This document shows positions 6,399-14,320 of a stretch of 25,578 nt of DNA, piece by piece. This DNA comes from Gammaproteobacteria bacterium (lineage in GTDB: Bacteria > Pseudomonadota > Gammaproteobacteria > Xanthomonadales > Xanthomonadaceae). The stretch covers positions 1-25,578 of the forward strand of contig JANYBA010000103.1 in NCBI GenBank assembly GCA_025360985.1. Direction: 5' to 3'. Under the pieces are notes generated by a model. It was not told the origin of the DNA, ran no database searches, and saw only the letters and a list, made by a program, of their open reading frames with translations. How positions within the stretch are numbered: position 1 is the first letter of the stretch; the number at the start of each line of letters is the position of its first letter. A program made the position numbers and the translations under genes.

Positions 6399-8228
6399 TT
6401 GGGTTTTCTCGACGAACTGAATCGCCGCAACGTCTTTCGCATGGCCGGCTTGTACCTGGTCGGCGCCTGGCTGGTCGTGCAAGTTGCCAGCACCGTCTTC
6501 CCGCTGTTCGGGTTCGGCACGACCCCGGCGCGGATCACGGTCATCGTCCTGGCGATCGGCTTCGTGCCGGCGCTGCTGTTCTCCTGGGTTTTCGAGTGGA
6601 CCCCCGAAGGACTGAGGAAGGACGCCGGCGCCGACCGCCTGCCTGCCACCGCGCCGCAGCTCGGCCAGCGATTCGACCGCCTGATCCTGCTGGTGCTCTC
6701 GGTGGCCCTGCTCTATTTCGCCGTCGACAAGTTCGTGTTGTCGCCGCTGCGCCACGCCGCGGACCTGCGCGAGGCCGAGCAGATGGCCCGGCGCGAGGGC
6801 CGCAGCGATGCCTTCGTCGCCGCGGACGATTTGTCGATCGCGGTGCTGCCATTCGCCGACATGTCCTCGAACAAGGACCAGGGCTACATGTCGGACGGCA
6901 TATCCGAGGAGTTGCTCAACCTGCTCGCGCAGGTGCCGCAGCTGCGGGTGATCGCCCGGACCTCCTCGTTTTCGTTCCGCGACAAGGACCTCGACATTGC
7001 CGCCATCGCCGGCCGCTTGCATGTCGCGCACGTCCTCGAAGGCTCGGTGCGCACCTCGGGGAAACTGATCCGCATCACGGCCAAGCTCATCCGCGCCGCC
7101 GACAGCAGCGAGCTGTGGTCGGCCAGCTTCGATCGCCAACTCGGCGACGTGTTCGCGGTCCAGGACCAGATATCGGCCGCGGTGGTGGCGCAGTTGCGCA
7201 TCCAGCTGCTCGGCGCCGCGCCCAAGGCCCGGACCACCGACCCCGCCGCCTACACCGCCTTCCTGCAGGCGCGGCAGTTCAGCCAGCTCGGGACCGCCGA
7301 AGGCCTAGATCGCGCGGTGGCGCTGTATCGCCAGACGCTGGCGATCGATCCCGGCTACGCCCCCGCCCTGGTCGGACTGTCGACGAGCTACGCCAACCAG
7401 GCCAGCGCCGGCCTGCGACCGGTCGAGGAAGGCAATCGGCTGGCGCGGGAAGCGATCGACAAGGCGCTCGCGGTCGCGCCCGACCTGGCGGCGGCGCACG
7501 CGCACTTCGGTTACCTGGCGATGACCTACGACGGCGACCTCGCCACCGCCGCCGAGCACATCGGGCGCGCGTTGGCGCTGGCGCCGGAAGACCTCGGCAT
7601 CGCCCTCGACGCCGCCCGCCTCGCGCAGACTCTGGGCCGGCTCGACCAGGCGATTGCCTTCGACGAATTCGTGGTCGCTCGCGACCCAGTCAATCCGCGC
7701 GCGCACTACAACCTCGGCGTCGACTACTCCTACGCCAAGCGCCCGGACGATGCCATCGGCCATTGGCGCACCGCGCTGGAGCTGAGTCCGAATTACATCG
7801 GCGCGCGTTACAACATCGGCATGGCCTTGCTGGCCAAGAACGACAAGGCCGGTGCGCTCGCCGAAATGGCACAGGAGTCCTCTGACCCTTGGCGCGCCAT
7901 CGGCTTGCCGATGGTCTACCACTCGATGGGACGCAAGGCCGAGTCCGATGCTGCGCTCGCCAACCTGGTCCGCGACTACGGCCACGACGCCGCCTACAAC
8001 ATTGCCTACGTATTGGCGTGGCGCGGCGAGATCGACCAGGCGTTCGCCTGGCTGGACAAGGCCGTGACTTACCACGACAGCGGCTTGACCGATGTCGAAG
8101 TGGAGCCGGAGTTCGCGAGCTTGCACCGCGACCCGCGCTGGTCGGCGTTCCTGCGCCGGATCGGCAAGGCGCCGGAACAATCGGCCGCGATCCGCTTCGA
8201 CGCCATGCCGCCAGGGGTCAAGCGCTAG
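6399..8228 (+). CDS. Membrane-anchored FlgO/TolB-like protein with TPR repeats
   Basis: A 609-residue protein. The frame is open upstream, but the TTG at 6399, 8 bases after AGGGG, gives the N-terminus LGFLDELNRRNVFRMAGLYL, close to the usual start of this family (GFLxELKRRNVFR). Three hydrophobic segments follow (about residues 16-37, 45-65 and 94-113), with WVFEWTPEGLRKD between the second and third. Residues about 145-270 match the FlgO/TolB-N-like domain (IAVLPFADMSS, GYMSDGISEELLNLLAQVP, ARTSSFSFRDK, HVLEGSVRTSGKLIRITAKL). The rest is TPR-like helical pairs (for example AVALYRQTLAIDPGYAPALV and NPRAHYNLGVDYSYAKRPDD). Relatives often carry a winged-helix, adenylate cyclase or kinase domain in front; here only membrane helices are present, so a scaffold or sensor role is likely. 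No following gene is within 100 bases. Confidence 0.85.
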   Translation: MGFLDELNRRNVFRMAGLYLVGAWLVVQVASTVFPLFGFGTTPARITVIVLAIGFVPALLFSWVFEWTPEGLRKDAGADRLPATAPQLGQRFDRLILLVLSVALLYFAVDKFVLSPLRHAADLREAEQMARREGRSDAFVAADDLSIAVLPFADMSSNKDQGYMSDGISEELLNLLAQVPQLRVIARTSSFSFRDKDLDIAAIAGRLHVAHVLEGSVRTSGKLIRITAKLIRAADSSELWSASFDRQLGDVFAVQDQISAAVVAQLRIQLLGAAPKARTTDPAAYTAFLQARQFSQLGTAEGLDRAVALYRQTLAIDPGYAPALVGLSTSYANQASAGLRPVEEGNRLAREAIDKALAVAPDLAAAHAHFGYLAMTYDGDLATAAEHIGRALALAPEDLGIALDAARLAQTLGRLDQAIAFDEFVVARDPVNPRAHYNLGVDYSYAKRPDDAIGHWRTALELSPNYIGARYNIGMALLAKNDKAGALAEMAQESSDPWRAIGLPMVYHSMGRKAESDAALANLVRDYGHDAAYNIAYVLAWRGEIDQAFAWLDKAVTYHDSGLTDVEVEPEFASLHRDPRWSAFLRRIGKAPEQSAAIRFDAMPPGVKR

Positions 8229-8307
8229 CAGCGCGGCGGCTGTGTGTTCCAGCGTACAGACCGCGTCGAGCAGGTAGCACAGGCTCCCGATCACGAGTCC
8301 GACCCGT

Positions 8308-8321
8308 CGATCAGTTGATCG
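8308..8321. promoter_or_regulatory. Short palindrome upstream of the first Tyr-rich protein gene
   Basis: CGATCA-GT-TGATCG is a perfect 6+6 palindrome 34 bases before the ATG at 8355. It may be an operator. No matching promoter hexamers were clear. Confidence 0.3.
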
Positions 8322-8354
8322 CGCGGATCGCCCGGACTGCTCGTGGAGACAACA

Positions 8355-9434
8355 ATGAACGCAATCAATTTCAAGTGGCTGGCGCTTTCGGCGGTCATTT
8401 CCCTGACCATCGCCGGAACCAGCCCACCGGCCAATGCGCAGCAAGGGCATCAGGACCAGCAGGCCAGCCAGGACAGCCAGGATGGCAAGGACCAGAAGAA
8501 GACCAAGAAACAGATCGGGGACGAAAAGGCTGCCGCGGATGCCAATGCTGCCGCTGGCCGCCCGCAGTCCGATAATCCGCAGCGCGCCGCCGACCACGAG
8601 CGACCTGCGAACCCGCAGAACAATGCGCAGCAGCATCCGGCCGAACCAAGGCCGACCGCCAATCAGGAGCGTCCTGCCCATCAACCGCACGTCGCCGCAC
8701 CGCAAGCGGCTTCTCCAAACCCCAGCGACGCCAACAAGCAGCACGCCGCCGACAATCGCCAGGCCGCGCAACAGCGTAGCGACGCCAACAAGCAGCACGC
8801 CGCCGACAACCGCCAAGCCGCCCAGCAACGCCGCCTGCCGCCGCAACAGCAACAGGTGCGGATCCAGCAACAGCAGCAACGGGTGACCCAGTATCGCCAG
8901 TTCGTGGCGACGCGCATGGCCACCTCGCCGCAACGCCTGACGTCGCTGCAACAGAGCAACCGCATGGCGCAATACAGCTACCAGCAGTCTTACTACCAGC
9001 GCCTTCGCGACCAGCAGCAGCGCTACCAGAACGATCGCTTCGACTACAACAACGATCGCTACTTCTATAGCGCCTCGATCTACCGCTACAACTACGGTGG
9101 CCACTGGTATGAAACCAACCAGTACGGCGCAGACCTGTTCCGCCAGGCGCTGAACTACGGCTACCAGGAAGGCTTCCAAGCCGGTCGCGCCGATCGCCAG
9201 GATCATTGGCGTTACGACTACCGCAATTCCTACGGCTACCAGGACGGCAACTACGGCTACAACGGCTACTACGCCCGCCAGGAAGACTACAACTACTACT
9301 TCCGCCAGGGCTTCCGCCGCGGCTACGAGGACGGCTACTACAGCCGCTACCGTTATGGCCACAACGACAACGGCAATTACATCCTGGCCGCGGTGCTGAT
9401 CACCAGCATCCTCAACCTGCAGCACATGCGCTAG
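8355..9434 (+). CDS. Secreted low-complexity protein with Tyr/Gly-rich C-terminal domain (paralogue A)
   Basis: A 359-residue protein starting at ATG 8355, six bases after GGAG. A signal peptide (about residues 1-28, ending SPPANA) precedes a Gln/Asn/Ala-rich, probably disordered segment (29-170). That segment contains two exact 18-residue repeats (SDANKQHAADNRQAAQQR, residues 124-159). From about 200 the protein becomes rich in Tyr, Asn, Asp and Arg (YNNDRYFYSASIYRYNYGG). Two copies of the motif GFxxG(R/Y)xD follow, GFQAGRAD at 273-280 and GFRRGYED at 319-326, 46 residues apart. The end (YILAAVLITSILNLQHMR) is hydrophobic. The same domain with identical motif spacing recurs in the gene at 10940. 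I do not recognise a named family. Composition suggests an extracellular, self-associating or surface protein, but that is inference. No membrane anchor or enzyme motif is visible. Confidence 0.85.
   Translation: MNAINFKWLALSAVISLTIAGTSPPANAQQGHQDQQASQDSQDGKDQKKTKKQIGDEKAAADANAAAGRPQSDNPQRAADHERPANPQNNAQQHPAEPRPTANQERPAHQPHVAAPQAASPNPSDANKQHAADNRQAAQQRSDANKQHAADNRQAAQQRRLPPQQQQVRIQQQQQRVTQYRQFVATRMATSPQRLTSLQQSNRMAQYSYQQSYYQRLRDQQQRYQNDRFDYNNDRYFYSASIYRYNYGGHWYETNQYGADLFRQALNYGYQEGFQAGRADRQDHWRYDYRNSYGYQDGNYGYNGYYARQEDYNYYFRQGFRRGYEDGYYSRYRYGHNDNGNYILAAVLITSILNLQHMR
8724..8831. repeat. 54-base tandem repeat, two copies, in paralogue A
   Basis: Two in-frame 54-base units (8724-8777, 8778-8831) encode identical 18-residue peptides and differ only at a few synonymous positions, which suggests an old duplication held by selection on the protein. 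Confidence 0.85.
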
Positions 9435-9478
9435 GACCACCGCGCTTCAGTTGTTCGGGCGGCGTTCGACCACGGGCC

Positions 9479-10231
9479 TCAGGGGGTTCGCGGCACCGAG
9501 CGCCGCTTTTTATTGCGGCTTCCCGCCAGCGCCAGGTCGATCGCCAGCGGCAGGAACGCACCGATGCAGGCCGCGGCGAGCACGTCGGTCGGCCAGTGCA
9601 CGCCGAGCACCAGGCGCGACAGTCCCACCAGCAAGGTCCATGCGATCGCCAGCAGCATCGCCGGTCGGCGAAGACCGGGCCAAAGCCGGCCGATGCAAAG
9701 CGCGGTCGCCGTCGCGAAGGCCGCCACCACCAGCGTATGGCCGCTGGGAAAACTCGAACCCCAGTACCAGTCGGTCGTCCACAAGGCCGGTCGCGCCCGA
9801 CCGACGCCGAGCTTGACCAGGAAGACGACGAGCGAGGCGGCGCCGGTCGAGAGCGCGACCAGCAAAGCCTCCTCGCGGCGACGCCGCCACAGCAGCCCGG
9901 CCGCGACCGCCGTCGCCAGCGGCAGGAGGAATGCCGACGCGCCGCTATTGGTGACCGCCTGGAAAAATCCGGTCAGCGCGCGCGGCACCTGCGCGCGCAC
10001 GAACAGCAGGATGGCCTGGTCGATCGGCCCCGATTCCCCGGCCAGCACATCCTCGCTGACCTTGGCCGCCAGCAGCGCGAGCACGAGCATCGACAGGATC
10101 GCCAGCCGTCGTTTCGCCAGGGCCGCACTCCAGTGCGGCTGCCAGCGCCGGGCGTAAAGGGCCAACAGCGCGTAGGCGCTGGCGGCGATCAAGGCCAGCA
10201 CGGTGATTTCGCCGATGAGTTCCGCCAGCAC
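9479..10231 (-). CDS. PAP2-family membrane phosphatase
   Basis: A 250-residue polytopic membrane protein. The start is set at GTG 10231, preceded by AAAGG; codons further upstream encode sequence unlike the family. The three PAP2 catalytic blocks are complete: K140-LGVGRARP (KxxxxxxRP), PSGH at 162-165, and SRLVLGVHWPTD at 205-216 with nucleophile-activating His212 and Asp216. About six hydrophobic helices are seen, as in lipid phosphatases such as PgpB/BacA-type undecaprenyl pyrophosphatases and LpxT-like enzymes. The expected reaction is dephosphorylation of a lipid phosphate or pyrophosphate on the periplasmic side of the inner membrane; the exact lipid is not decided by the sequence. It lies between the two Tyr-rich paralogues, is convergent with paralogue A (44-base gap) and divergent from the 10391 gene. 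Confidence 0.9.
   Translation of the reverse strand: MLAELIGEITVLALIAASAYALLALYARRWQPHWSAALAKRRLAILSMLVLALLAAKVSEDVLAGESGPIDQAILLFVRAQVPRALTGFFQAVTNSGASAFLLPLATAVAAGLLWRRRREEALLVALSTGAASLVVFLVKLGVGRARPALWTTDWYWGSSFPSGHTLVVAAFATATALCIGRLWPGLRRPAMLLAIAWTLLVGLSRLVLGVHWPTDVLAAACIGAFLPLAIDLALAGSRNKKRRSVPRTP
9490..9511 (+). terminator. Weak candidate terminator after paralogue A
   Basis: GCGGC (9490-9494) and GCCGC (9502-9506) form a 5-bp stem followed by TTTTT, 55 bases after the stop at 9434. It lies inside the last codons of the convergent PAP2 gene, where the T-run encodes lysines, so the match may be chance. Confidence 0.3.
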
Positions 10232-10289
10232 GGCCGACGCCTTTACGTGATGTCCGCCACAGTTTGCCCTATCCCGAGCGGTGCCCGTC

Positions 10290-10303
10290 GGCGCCGCGGC
10301 GCC
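10290..10303. promoter_or_regulatory. 14-bp perfect palindrome in the PAP2/10391 divergent spacer
   Basis: GGCGCCGCGGCGCC is self-complementary over 14 bases and lies between the divergent starts at 10231 and 10391. In DNA this GC-rich it could be chance; an operator shared by the two genes is possible. Confidence 0.25.
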
Positions 10304-10390
10304 GCCCATCGGAATTGCCGCGCCGCACCGTGACGGCGGGTTGCAGCGGCGTAAAGTGTGCGCAGGGGACGCGGAATCCGGAGCGCATCG

Positions 10391-10750
10391 ATGGGCACGT
10401 ATCTGTTCGAACGATCCTCCGAGGCCGGCGCGGGTCGCGACGCGACCGCATCGTTGCCCGACGACATCGCCAATGCCCTCAAGCAGATCGACTGGGTCGA
10501 CCACTTCACCCTGCACGCCGACGGCGACGAGGACGTGGTGCGCGTGGACGTGGCCTTCGACGAGGAATGGCCGGACTTGCGTGCGTCCGAACCCGGCTAC
10601 GTCGCCACCGTGTTCCACCGCCTGGCCCTGTGCACGATTCCCAAGCCGACGCTGTCGAAATCCCTCGCCGAGGCCGACGATCCGCTGAGCGCGACGCCGA
10701 GCAGCGACGACGATCCCGAGTCCATGGATCTATTTCTCTTCGAAGAATGA
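10391..10750 (+). CDS. Small acidic cytoplasmic protein, unknown function
   Basis: A 119-residue protein starting at ATG 10391, eight bases after GGAG. It has no signal peptide or membrane segment. It is strongly acidic, especially at the C-terminus (SSDDDPESMDLFLFEE). A compact central region (ALKQIDWVDHFTLHADGDED, then VVRVDVAFDEEWPDL) looks like a small alpha/beta fold. I do not recognise a family. It reads in the same direction as the second Tyr-rich paralogue, 189 bases upstream of it, and diverges from the PAP2 gene. Codon use matches its neighbours, and the good ribosome site supports a real gene. The acidic tail could mediate protein-protein contact, but this is speculation. Confidence 0.65.
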   Translation: MGTYLFERSSEAGAGRDATASLPDDIANALKQIDWVDHFTLHADGDEDVVRVDVAFDEEWPDLRASEPGYVATVFHRLALCTIPKPTLSKSLAEADDPLSATPSSDDDPESMDLFLFEE

Positions 10751-10864
10751 CTGTTCGAGGAATGACCGGCCGGCCCCCAGGGCGCCGGGCCAGGGTCGAA
10801 GATGAACGCTGGTTGTCCGGCGAATCGCCCTTCAGGTCCGCGTAAACATTTATTCAGCCGGTAC

Positions 10865-10881
10865 CGGGCAATCTTTGCCCG
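10865..10881. repeat. 7-bp perfect inverted repeat in the leader of paralogue B
   Basis: CGGGCAA-TCT-TTGCCCG, 59 bases upstream of the ATG at 10940 and directly after a CCGGTACCGG palindrome. It may be an operator or an mRNA leader hairpin; there is no T-run, so it is not a terminator. Confidence 0.4.
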
Positions 10882-10939
10882 AGTGCGGAGCGTCGACATG
10901 GTCGCTCGCGCGAAATTGGCGAATATACGGAGAAGCAAC

Positions 10940-12136
10940 ATGCGCATCGGTACCCTGAACCGATTGATGATGTCGTTGGCCATTGGCGTGGCCCTGGCCA
11001 GCGTCAGCCCGCTGGGGCACGCGCGGGTGGACCAGGCCGACCAGGACCAATCCGACCAGGAAGACCGGCACAAGAAGGACGCGCACGACGGCAGGTCGGC
11101 GGAGCAACAGCGCGAAGCCGCGGCGCAACAGCAACGTGAAGCGATGCGCCAGAACGAACCGCGCCAGAACGAGCCTCGCCAGAACGAGCCGCGCCAGACT
11201 GGCCGCGAGCGCGAGTACGTGCCGCAGAACCCGCAGGACCGCCCGGCGCCGCAACGCGAAGCGGTCGAGCAGCGCCACGAGCAGCGCCCGGCGCATGCAT
11301 CGCGACCGGAAGGCATCGCCGAGGGCGATGACCAGGACCGGCGCGCGCTGGAACAGCGCGAGCAGCGTCGCCAGGAACGCGCGCCGCTGGCCCACCAGCC
11401 GCAGGACAATCGCGCCGACCACCGCGACGAGCACCAGGACCGCCAGGACAATCGCCAGGACCGCGTTGAGCAGCGGCAGGACGACCGCCAGCAGGTGATC
11501 CGCGATCGCCGCGACAACCGCGAAGTCCGCATCGTCAACCGCGGCGACCGCACCCAGCTGGACCGCCAGCAGCAGGACCAGGCGACCCGCTTCAATCGCC
11601 AGCACCAACAGGTCCAGGTCCGTTACCAGCAGCAGGCCGGGCAGCTGCAGCAGCAGAACCGCAACCAGCAGTACCGCAGCTACCAGGACTACTGCCGCCG
11701 CCACGACCGCCTGTATTCGCGCTACTGGAACGACCGCTACCGCTACTTCAACCTGGAATGGTTCTTCGCGCCGGCGTCCTACCGTTATTACTACGACGGC
11801 GGCTACTACGGCATCAACCACTACCAGGCCGACCTGATCCGCCAGGCGATGAACTACGGTTACGAGGAAGGCTTCCATGCCGGCCGTGCCGACAGTTATG
11901 ACCACTGGCGCTTCGACTATCGCAGCAACTACATCTACCGCGACGCCGACTACGGCTACTACGGCTATTACGTCGACGAGGACGTCTACAGCTACTACTT
12001 CCGCGAAGGCTTCCGCCGCGGCTACGAGGACGGCTACTACGGCCGCTACCGCTACGGCCACTACTACCGCGGCTCCTACTCGCTGGCCGACGTGGTGCTG
12101 AACTCGGTCTTCCGGCTCGAGCTGATCCGCTACTGA
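10940..12136 (+). CDS. Secreted low-complexity protein with Tyr/Gly-rich C-terminal domain (paralogue B)
   Basis: A 398-residue protein. The ATG at 10940 is chosen over upstream in-frame starts because it has CGGAG eight bases before it and opens a signal peptide (MRIGTLNRLMMSLAIGVALA, cleaved near GHARVD). Residues about 30-260 are extremely rich in Gln, Arg, Asp and Glu, with three exact RQNEP repeats and near-heptad runs (DRQDNRQDRVEQRQDDRQ) that may form disordered or coiled-coil structure. The C-terminal domain (about 265-398) aligns with paralogue A: YYFDG-type Tyr-rich strands, NYGYEEGFHAGRAD with Gly311, then YYFREGFRRGYEDGYY with Gly357, again 46 residues apart, and a hydrophobic end (SLADVVLNSVFRLELIRY). 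The N-terminal parts have diverged completely between paralogues. Two Cys-free arms and one Cys near SYQDYCRR are notable. Function unknown; probably extracellular. A strong terminator follows. Confidence 0.85.
   Translation: MRIGTLNRLMMSLAIGVALASVSPLGHARVDQADQDQSDQEDRHKKDAHDGRSAEQQREAAAQQQREAMRQNEPRQNEPRQNEPRQTGREREYVPQNPQDRPAPQREAVEQRHEQRPAHASRPEGIAEGDDQDRRALEQREQRRQERAPLAHQPQDNRADHRDEHQDRQDNRQDRVEQRQDDRQQVIRDRRDNREVRIVNRGDRTQLDRQQQDQATRFNRQHQQVQVRYQQQAGQLQQQNRNQQYRSYQDYCRRHDRLYSRYWNDRYRYFNLEWFFAPASYRYYYDGGYYGINHYQADLIRQAMNYGYEEGFHAGRADSYDHWRFDYRSNYIYRDADYGYYGYYVDEDVYSYYFREGFRRGYEDGYYGRYRYGHYYRGSYSLADVVLNSVFRLELIRY
11147..11197. repeat. 15-base tandem repeat in paralogue B
   Basis: Three 15-base in-frame units and a partial fourth encode RQNEP peptides. 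Units differ only at third positions. Confidence 0.8.
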
Positions 12137-12159
12137 GCCGGCAAGGGTTGCCAAAAGCA

Positions 12160-12192
12160 GGGGCGCCGACTGGTTTCGGCGCCCCTTTTTTT
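12160..12192 (+). terminator. Strong rho-independent terminator, possibly bidirectional
   Basis: A perfect 10-bp stem (GGGGCGCCGA / TCGGCGCCCC) with a 6-base loop is followed by seven T residues, 23 bases after the stop of paralogue B. On the minus strand the stem is followed by TGCTTTTGG, a weaker U-tract, so it may also serve the convergent diguanylate cyclase gene ending at 12198. Confidence 0.95.
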
Positions 12193-12197
12193 GCCCG

Positions 12198-13811
12198 CTA
12201 TCCGGCCGCGACCACGCCGTTGCGGCCGCTTTCCTTGGCGCGATACAGGGCCTGGTCGGCGCTCTGCATCAGGTTGACGTAGTCGTCGGTCTGCGGCGGC
12301 GTGCGGGTGGATATGCCGACACTGATGGTGATGCGGCTGCCGGCCGGGCTGCCGCTGTGGGCGATGCCCAGCGATTCGACGCGGCGGCGCAGCGCTTCGG
12401 CGATTTCCTGCGCGGCGGCGGCATCGGTGCGCGGCAGGATCACCGCGAATTCCTCGCCGCCGTAACGCGCCACCAGCGCGCCTTCGTGGCGTACGCCGGC
12501 GGCGATGGCGGTGGCGACCTGCTGCAGGCAACGATCGCCGGCGCCGTGGCCGTAAAGGTCGTTGTAGGCCTTGAAGTGGTCGATGTCGATCATGATCAGC
12601 GACACCGGCTCGCCGTGGCGGGTGGCGTGGTGCCAGCAGCGCTCGAGCGTCTCGTCGAAGCTGCGGCGGTTGGCGAGCAGGGTCAGGCCATCGGTGGCCG
12701 ACAACTCGCGCAGGCGGTCTTCGAGCTGCTTTTGCACGGTGACGTCGCGGCAGACCATCACGAAGTGCTGGACGCGGCCTTCGGCGTCGAGCACGCGGTC
12801 GACGTCGGCCTCGAGCGGGAAGCGGTCGCCGTCGGCGCGCCGCGACCACAGCGTGCCGTTCCAGTGGCTGCCAGCCTGCAGGCGCGTGCACACCTGTTGC
12901 AGCGCGTCGGCGTCTTCGTCGAACACCGGCGGGACGCGGCCGAGCACGGCGTCGAGGGCCTGGCCGGTGATGCGCACGAAGCCGGGGTTGGCGCTGAGCA
13001 CGCGCAGTTCCGGATCGAGCACCAGCACGCCTTCGTCGGTGTGGCGCACCACCACGTCGGCCAGGCGCAGCCGCTCCTGGGCCGCCTCGAGTTCGTCGAT
13101 CTTGCCGGCCAGTTGCCGGTTGAGCGCGCCCAGGCGGGCCGCGCCGCGCTTTTGCAGGTGCAGGCCGAAGGTGAAGGCGGCGATCAAGGCCAGTACCAAC
13201 CCGCAGATCGCCAGCGCGAAGGCGCGGTAACGCGCCAGCGTCGCCAGCCAGGCGTCGGCGTTGACGTCCATGCCGAGCACCGCGACGGTCTTGCCGGTGC
13301 CGTCGCGCACCGGCGCGATCGCCGTCACCCAGTAGCCCCAGCGGTCGCGGCTCGGCGGTTCGACCAAGGGCATGCCGTTGCGAAACACCTGCAGCAACGA
13401 TGCCGAAGGCCCGTCGTAGACGTCGCCAGGCGCGGAGTAGTCCGGCGATTCCGGCGACTCGGCGTCGGCCAGGAACAGCAAGGCGTTCGGATCCGCGGCG
13501 GTCGGCCGCATCAGGTAGACGAAACGGAAATCCGGATTGGCGTCGCGGACGCGGCGAAGTTGGTCGCGTACGGCGTCGAACCCGGGCGTGCCGATGTCGG
13601 CGCCGCTGCCGCTGAGCGCAGCGATGCGCCCGGCTTCCAGCGTGGCGGCGGCGGTGCGCGCCAGCGACTGCACGCGGGCGCGTTCGATGCTGTTGCCGGT
13701 CTGCGCGACGAAGCCGACGAACAACCAGCCCGCCACCAGCGCCGCCAGGAACAGCGCGGCGCCCAGCCACAGGTGGCTGCGATCCGGGCGCGATTCGGCG
13801 CTGGCGCTCAT
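12198..13811 (-). CDS. Diguanylate cyclase: periplasmic sensor, PAS and GGDEF domains
   Basis: A 537-residue inner-membrane protein that should make c-di-GMP from two GTP. Order of parts: TM1 about 15-37; a periplasmic Cache-like sensor (about 40-195, with FRFVYLMRPTAADPNA and WGYWVTAIAPVRDGTGKTVA); TM2 about 197-217; a linker coiled coil; a PAS domain (about 250-360, DEGVLVLDPELRVLSANPGF); and a GGDEF domain (about 365-530). The active loop is intact (RYGGEEF, 451-455), as are the metal/GTP residues in IDIDHFKAYND and the NRRSFDE segment. The allosteric inhibition site RxxD, expected at 442-445, reads HEGA and is missing, so product inhibition by that route is unlikely. There is no EAL domain. 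It is the last of a run of minus-strand genes, 19 bases after a DUF2059 gene. Confidence 0.95.
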   Translation of the reverse strand: MSASAESRPDRSHLWLGAALFLAALVAGWLFVGFVAQTGNSIERARVQSLARTAAATLEAGRIAALSGSGADIGTPGFDAVRDQLRRVRDANPDFRFVYLMRPTAADPNALLFLADAESPESPDYSAPGDVYDGPSASLLQVFRNGMPLVEPPSRDRWGYWVTAIAPVRDGTGKTVAVLGMDVNADAWLATLARYRAFALAICGLVLALIAAFTFGLHLQKRGAARLGALNRQLAGKIDELEAAQERLRLADVVVRHTDEGVLVLDPELRVLSANPGFVRITGQALDAVLGRVPPVFDEDADALQQVCTRLQAGSHWNGTLWSRRADGDRFPLEADVDRVLDAEGRVQHFVMVCRDVTVQKQLEDRLRELSATDGLTLLANRRSFDETLERCWHHATRHGEPVSLIMIDIDHFKAYNDLYGHGAGDRCLQQVATAIAAGVRHEGALVARYGGEEFAVILPRTDAAAAQEIAEALRRRVESLGIAHSGSPAGSRITISVGISTRTPPQTDDYVNLMQSADQALYRAKESGRNGVVAAG

Positions 13812-13830
13812 GGCGGCTGGCGGGCGCGAC

Positions 13831-14301
13831 TCAGGGCGGCTTGGCCCGGTTGAGCCGGTCGGTCTCGTCCTTGATCATTTTCTGCAACTCGTCGATGTGT
13901 TGCTGCGCCCGCTTGGTGCCGATCTCGGCGCCCTGGCGCATCAACATCGGCATCTGCGTGATCACCTTGCGGCCGGCCGAAGTCTCGGCGAACTTGCGCA
14001 CCTCGCGCAGCTCCTTGGCGGTGAACGTGGCGATGTAAAGGCCGAGGAGGTCGTTCTTGAGCGCGTCGTAGCCCATGTATTTTTCGAAGAACGACTGCAT
14101 CACGTTGCGATACGGCGCCAGTTCCGGCCGCTGCTTGATCTGGGCGTCGAGCATGACGTCGACGTTCTGGTCGACAGTCACGCGCATGCCGATCGCCTCG
14201 AACAGCGCCTCGGCTTCGGCCCGGGCATCGGGCTCGGCGCGGCTTGCGCCGGCGAACGCCAGCAACAACGCGCACACGCCCGCCTGCATCGCCTTGGTCA
14301 T
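13831..14301 (-). CDS. DUF2059-domain exported protein (copy 1)
   Basis: A 156-residue protein starting at ATG 14301, after AAGGGGAAA. The signal peptide is about residues 1-22 (CALLLAFAGASRA). The mature part is almost wholly helical and carries the DUF2059 core: MQSFFEKYMGYDALKNDLLG, then YIATFTAKELREVRKFAETS, then AGRKVITQMPMLMRQGAEIG. The last two segments are the typical signature (T-x-x-E-L-x-x-h-x-x-F-x-x-S-x-x-G-x-K). The biochemical function of the family is unknown; members are periplasmic. It lies between the PilZ gene (19-base gap) and the diguanylate cyclase (19-base gap), so the three are probably one transcript. A second, diverged member is at 18605. Confidence 0.87.
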   Translation of the reverse strand: MTKAMQAGVCALLLAFAGASRAEPDARAEAEALFEAIGMRVTVDQNVDVMLDAQIKQRPELAPYRNVMQSFFEKYMGYDALKNDLLGLYIATFTAKELREVRKFAETSAGRKVITQMPMLMRQGAEIGTKRAQQHIDELQKMIKDETDRLNRAKPP

Positions 14302-14320
14302 TGCTTTCCCCTTGCTTGGC

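Noticed and set aside
7305..9440. A 711-codon open frame on the minus strand
   Set aside because: It is antisense to the TPR gene and paralogue A. Its Val/Ala/Leu-rich repeats mirror the repeated codons of the real genes.
10237..10245. Alternative upstream start of the PAP2 protein
   Set aside because: The Val codon before Lys-Ala-Ser is GTA, which is not a start codon; the GTG at 10231 is the nearest usable one.
8355..12136. Curli-type (CsgA) amyloid genes
   Set aside because: The proteins lack the Ser-x5-Gln-x-Gly-x2-Asn-x-Ala-x3-Gln repeat, and no csg secretion genes are nearby.
12357..13853. A 498-codon plus-strand frame
   Set aside because: It is antisense to the diguanylate cyclase, whose GGEEF and PAS motifs are clear.
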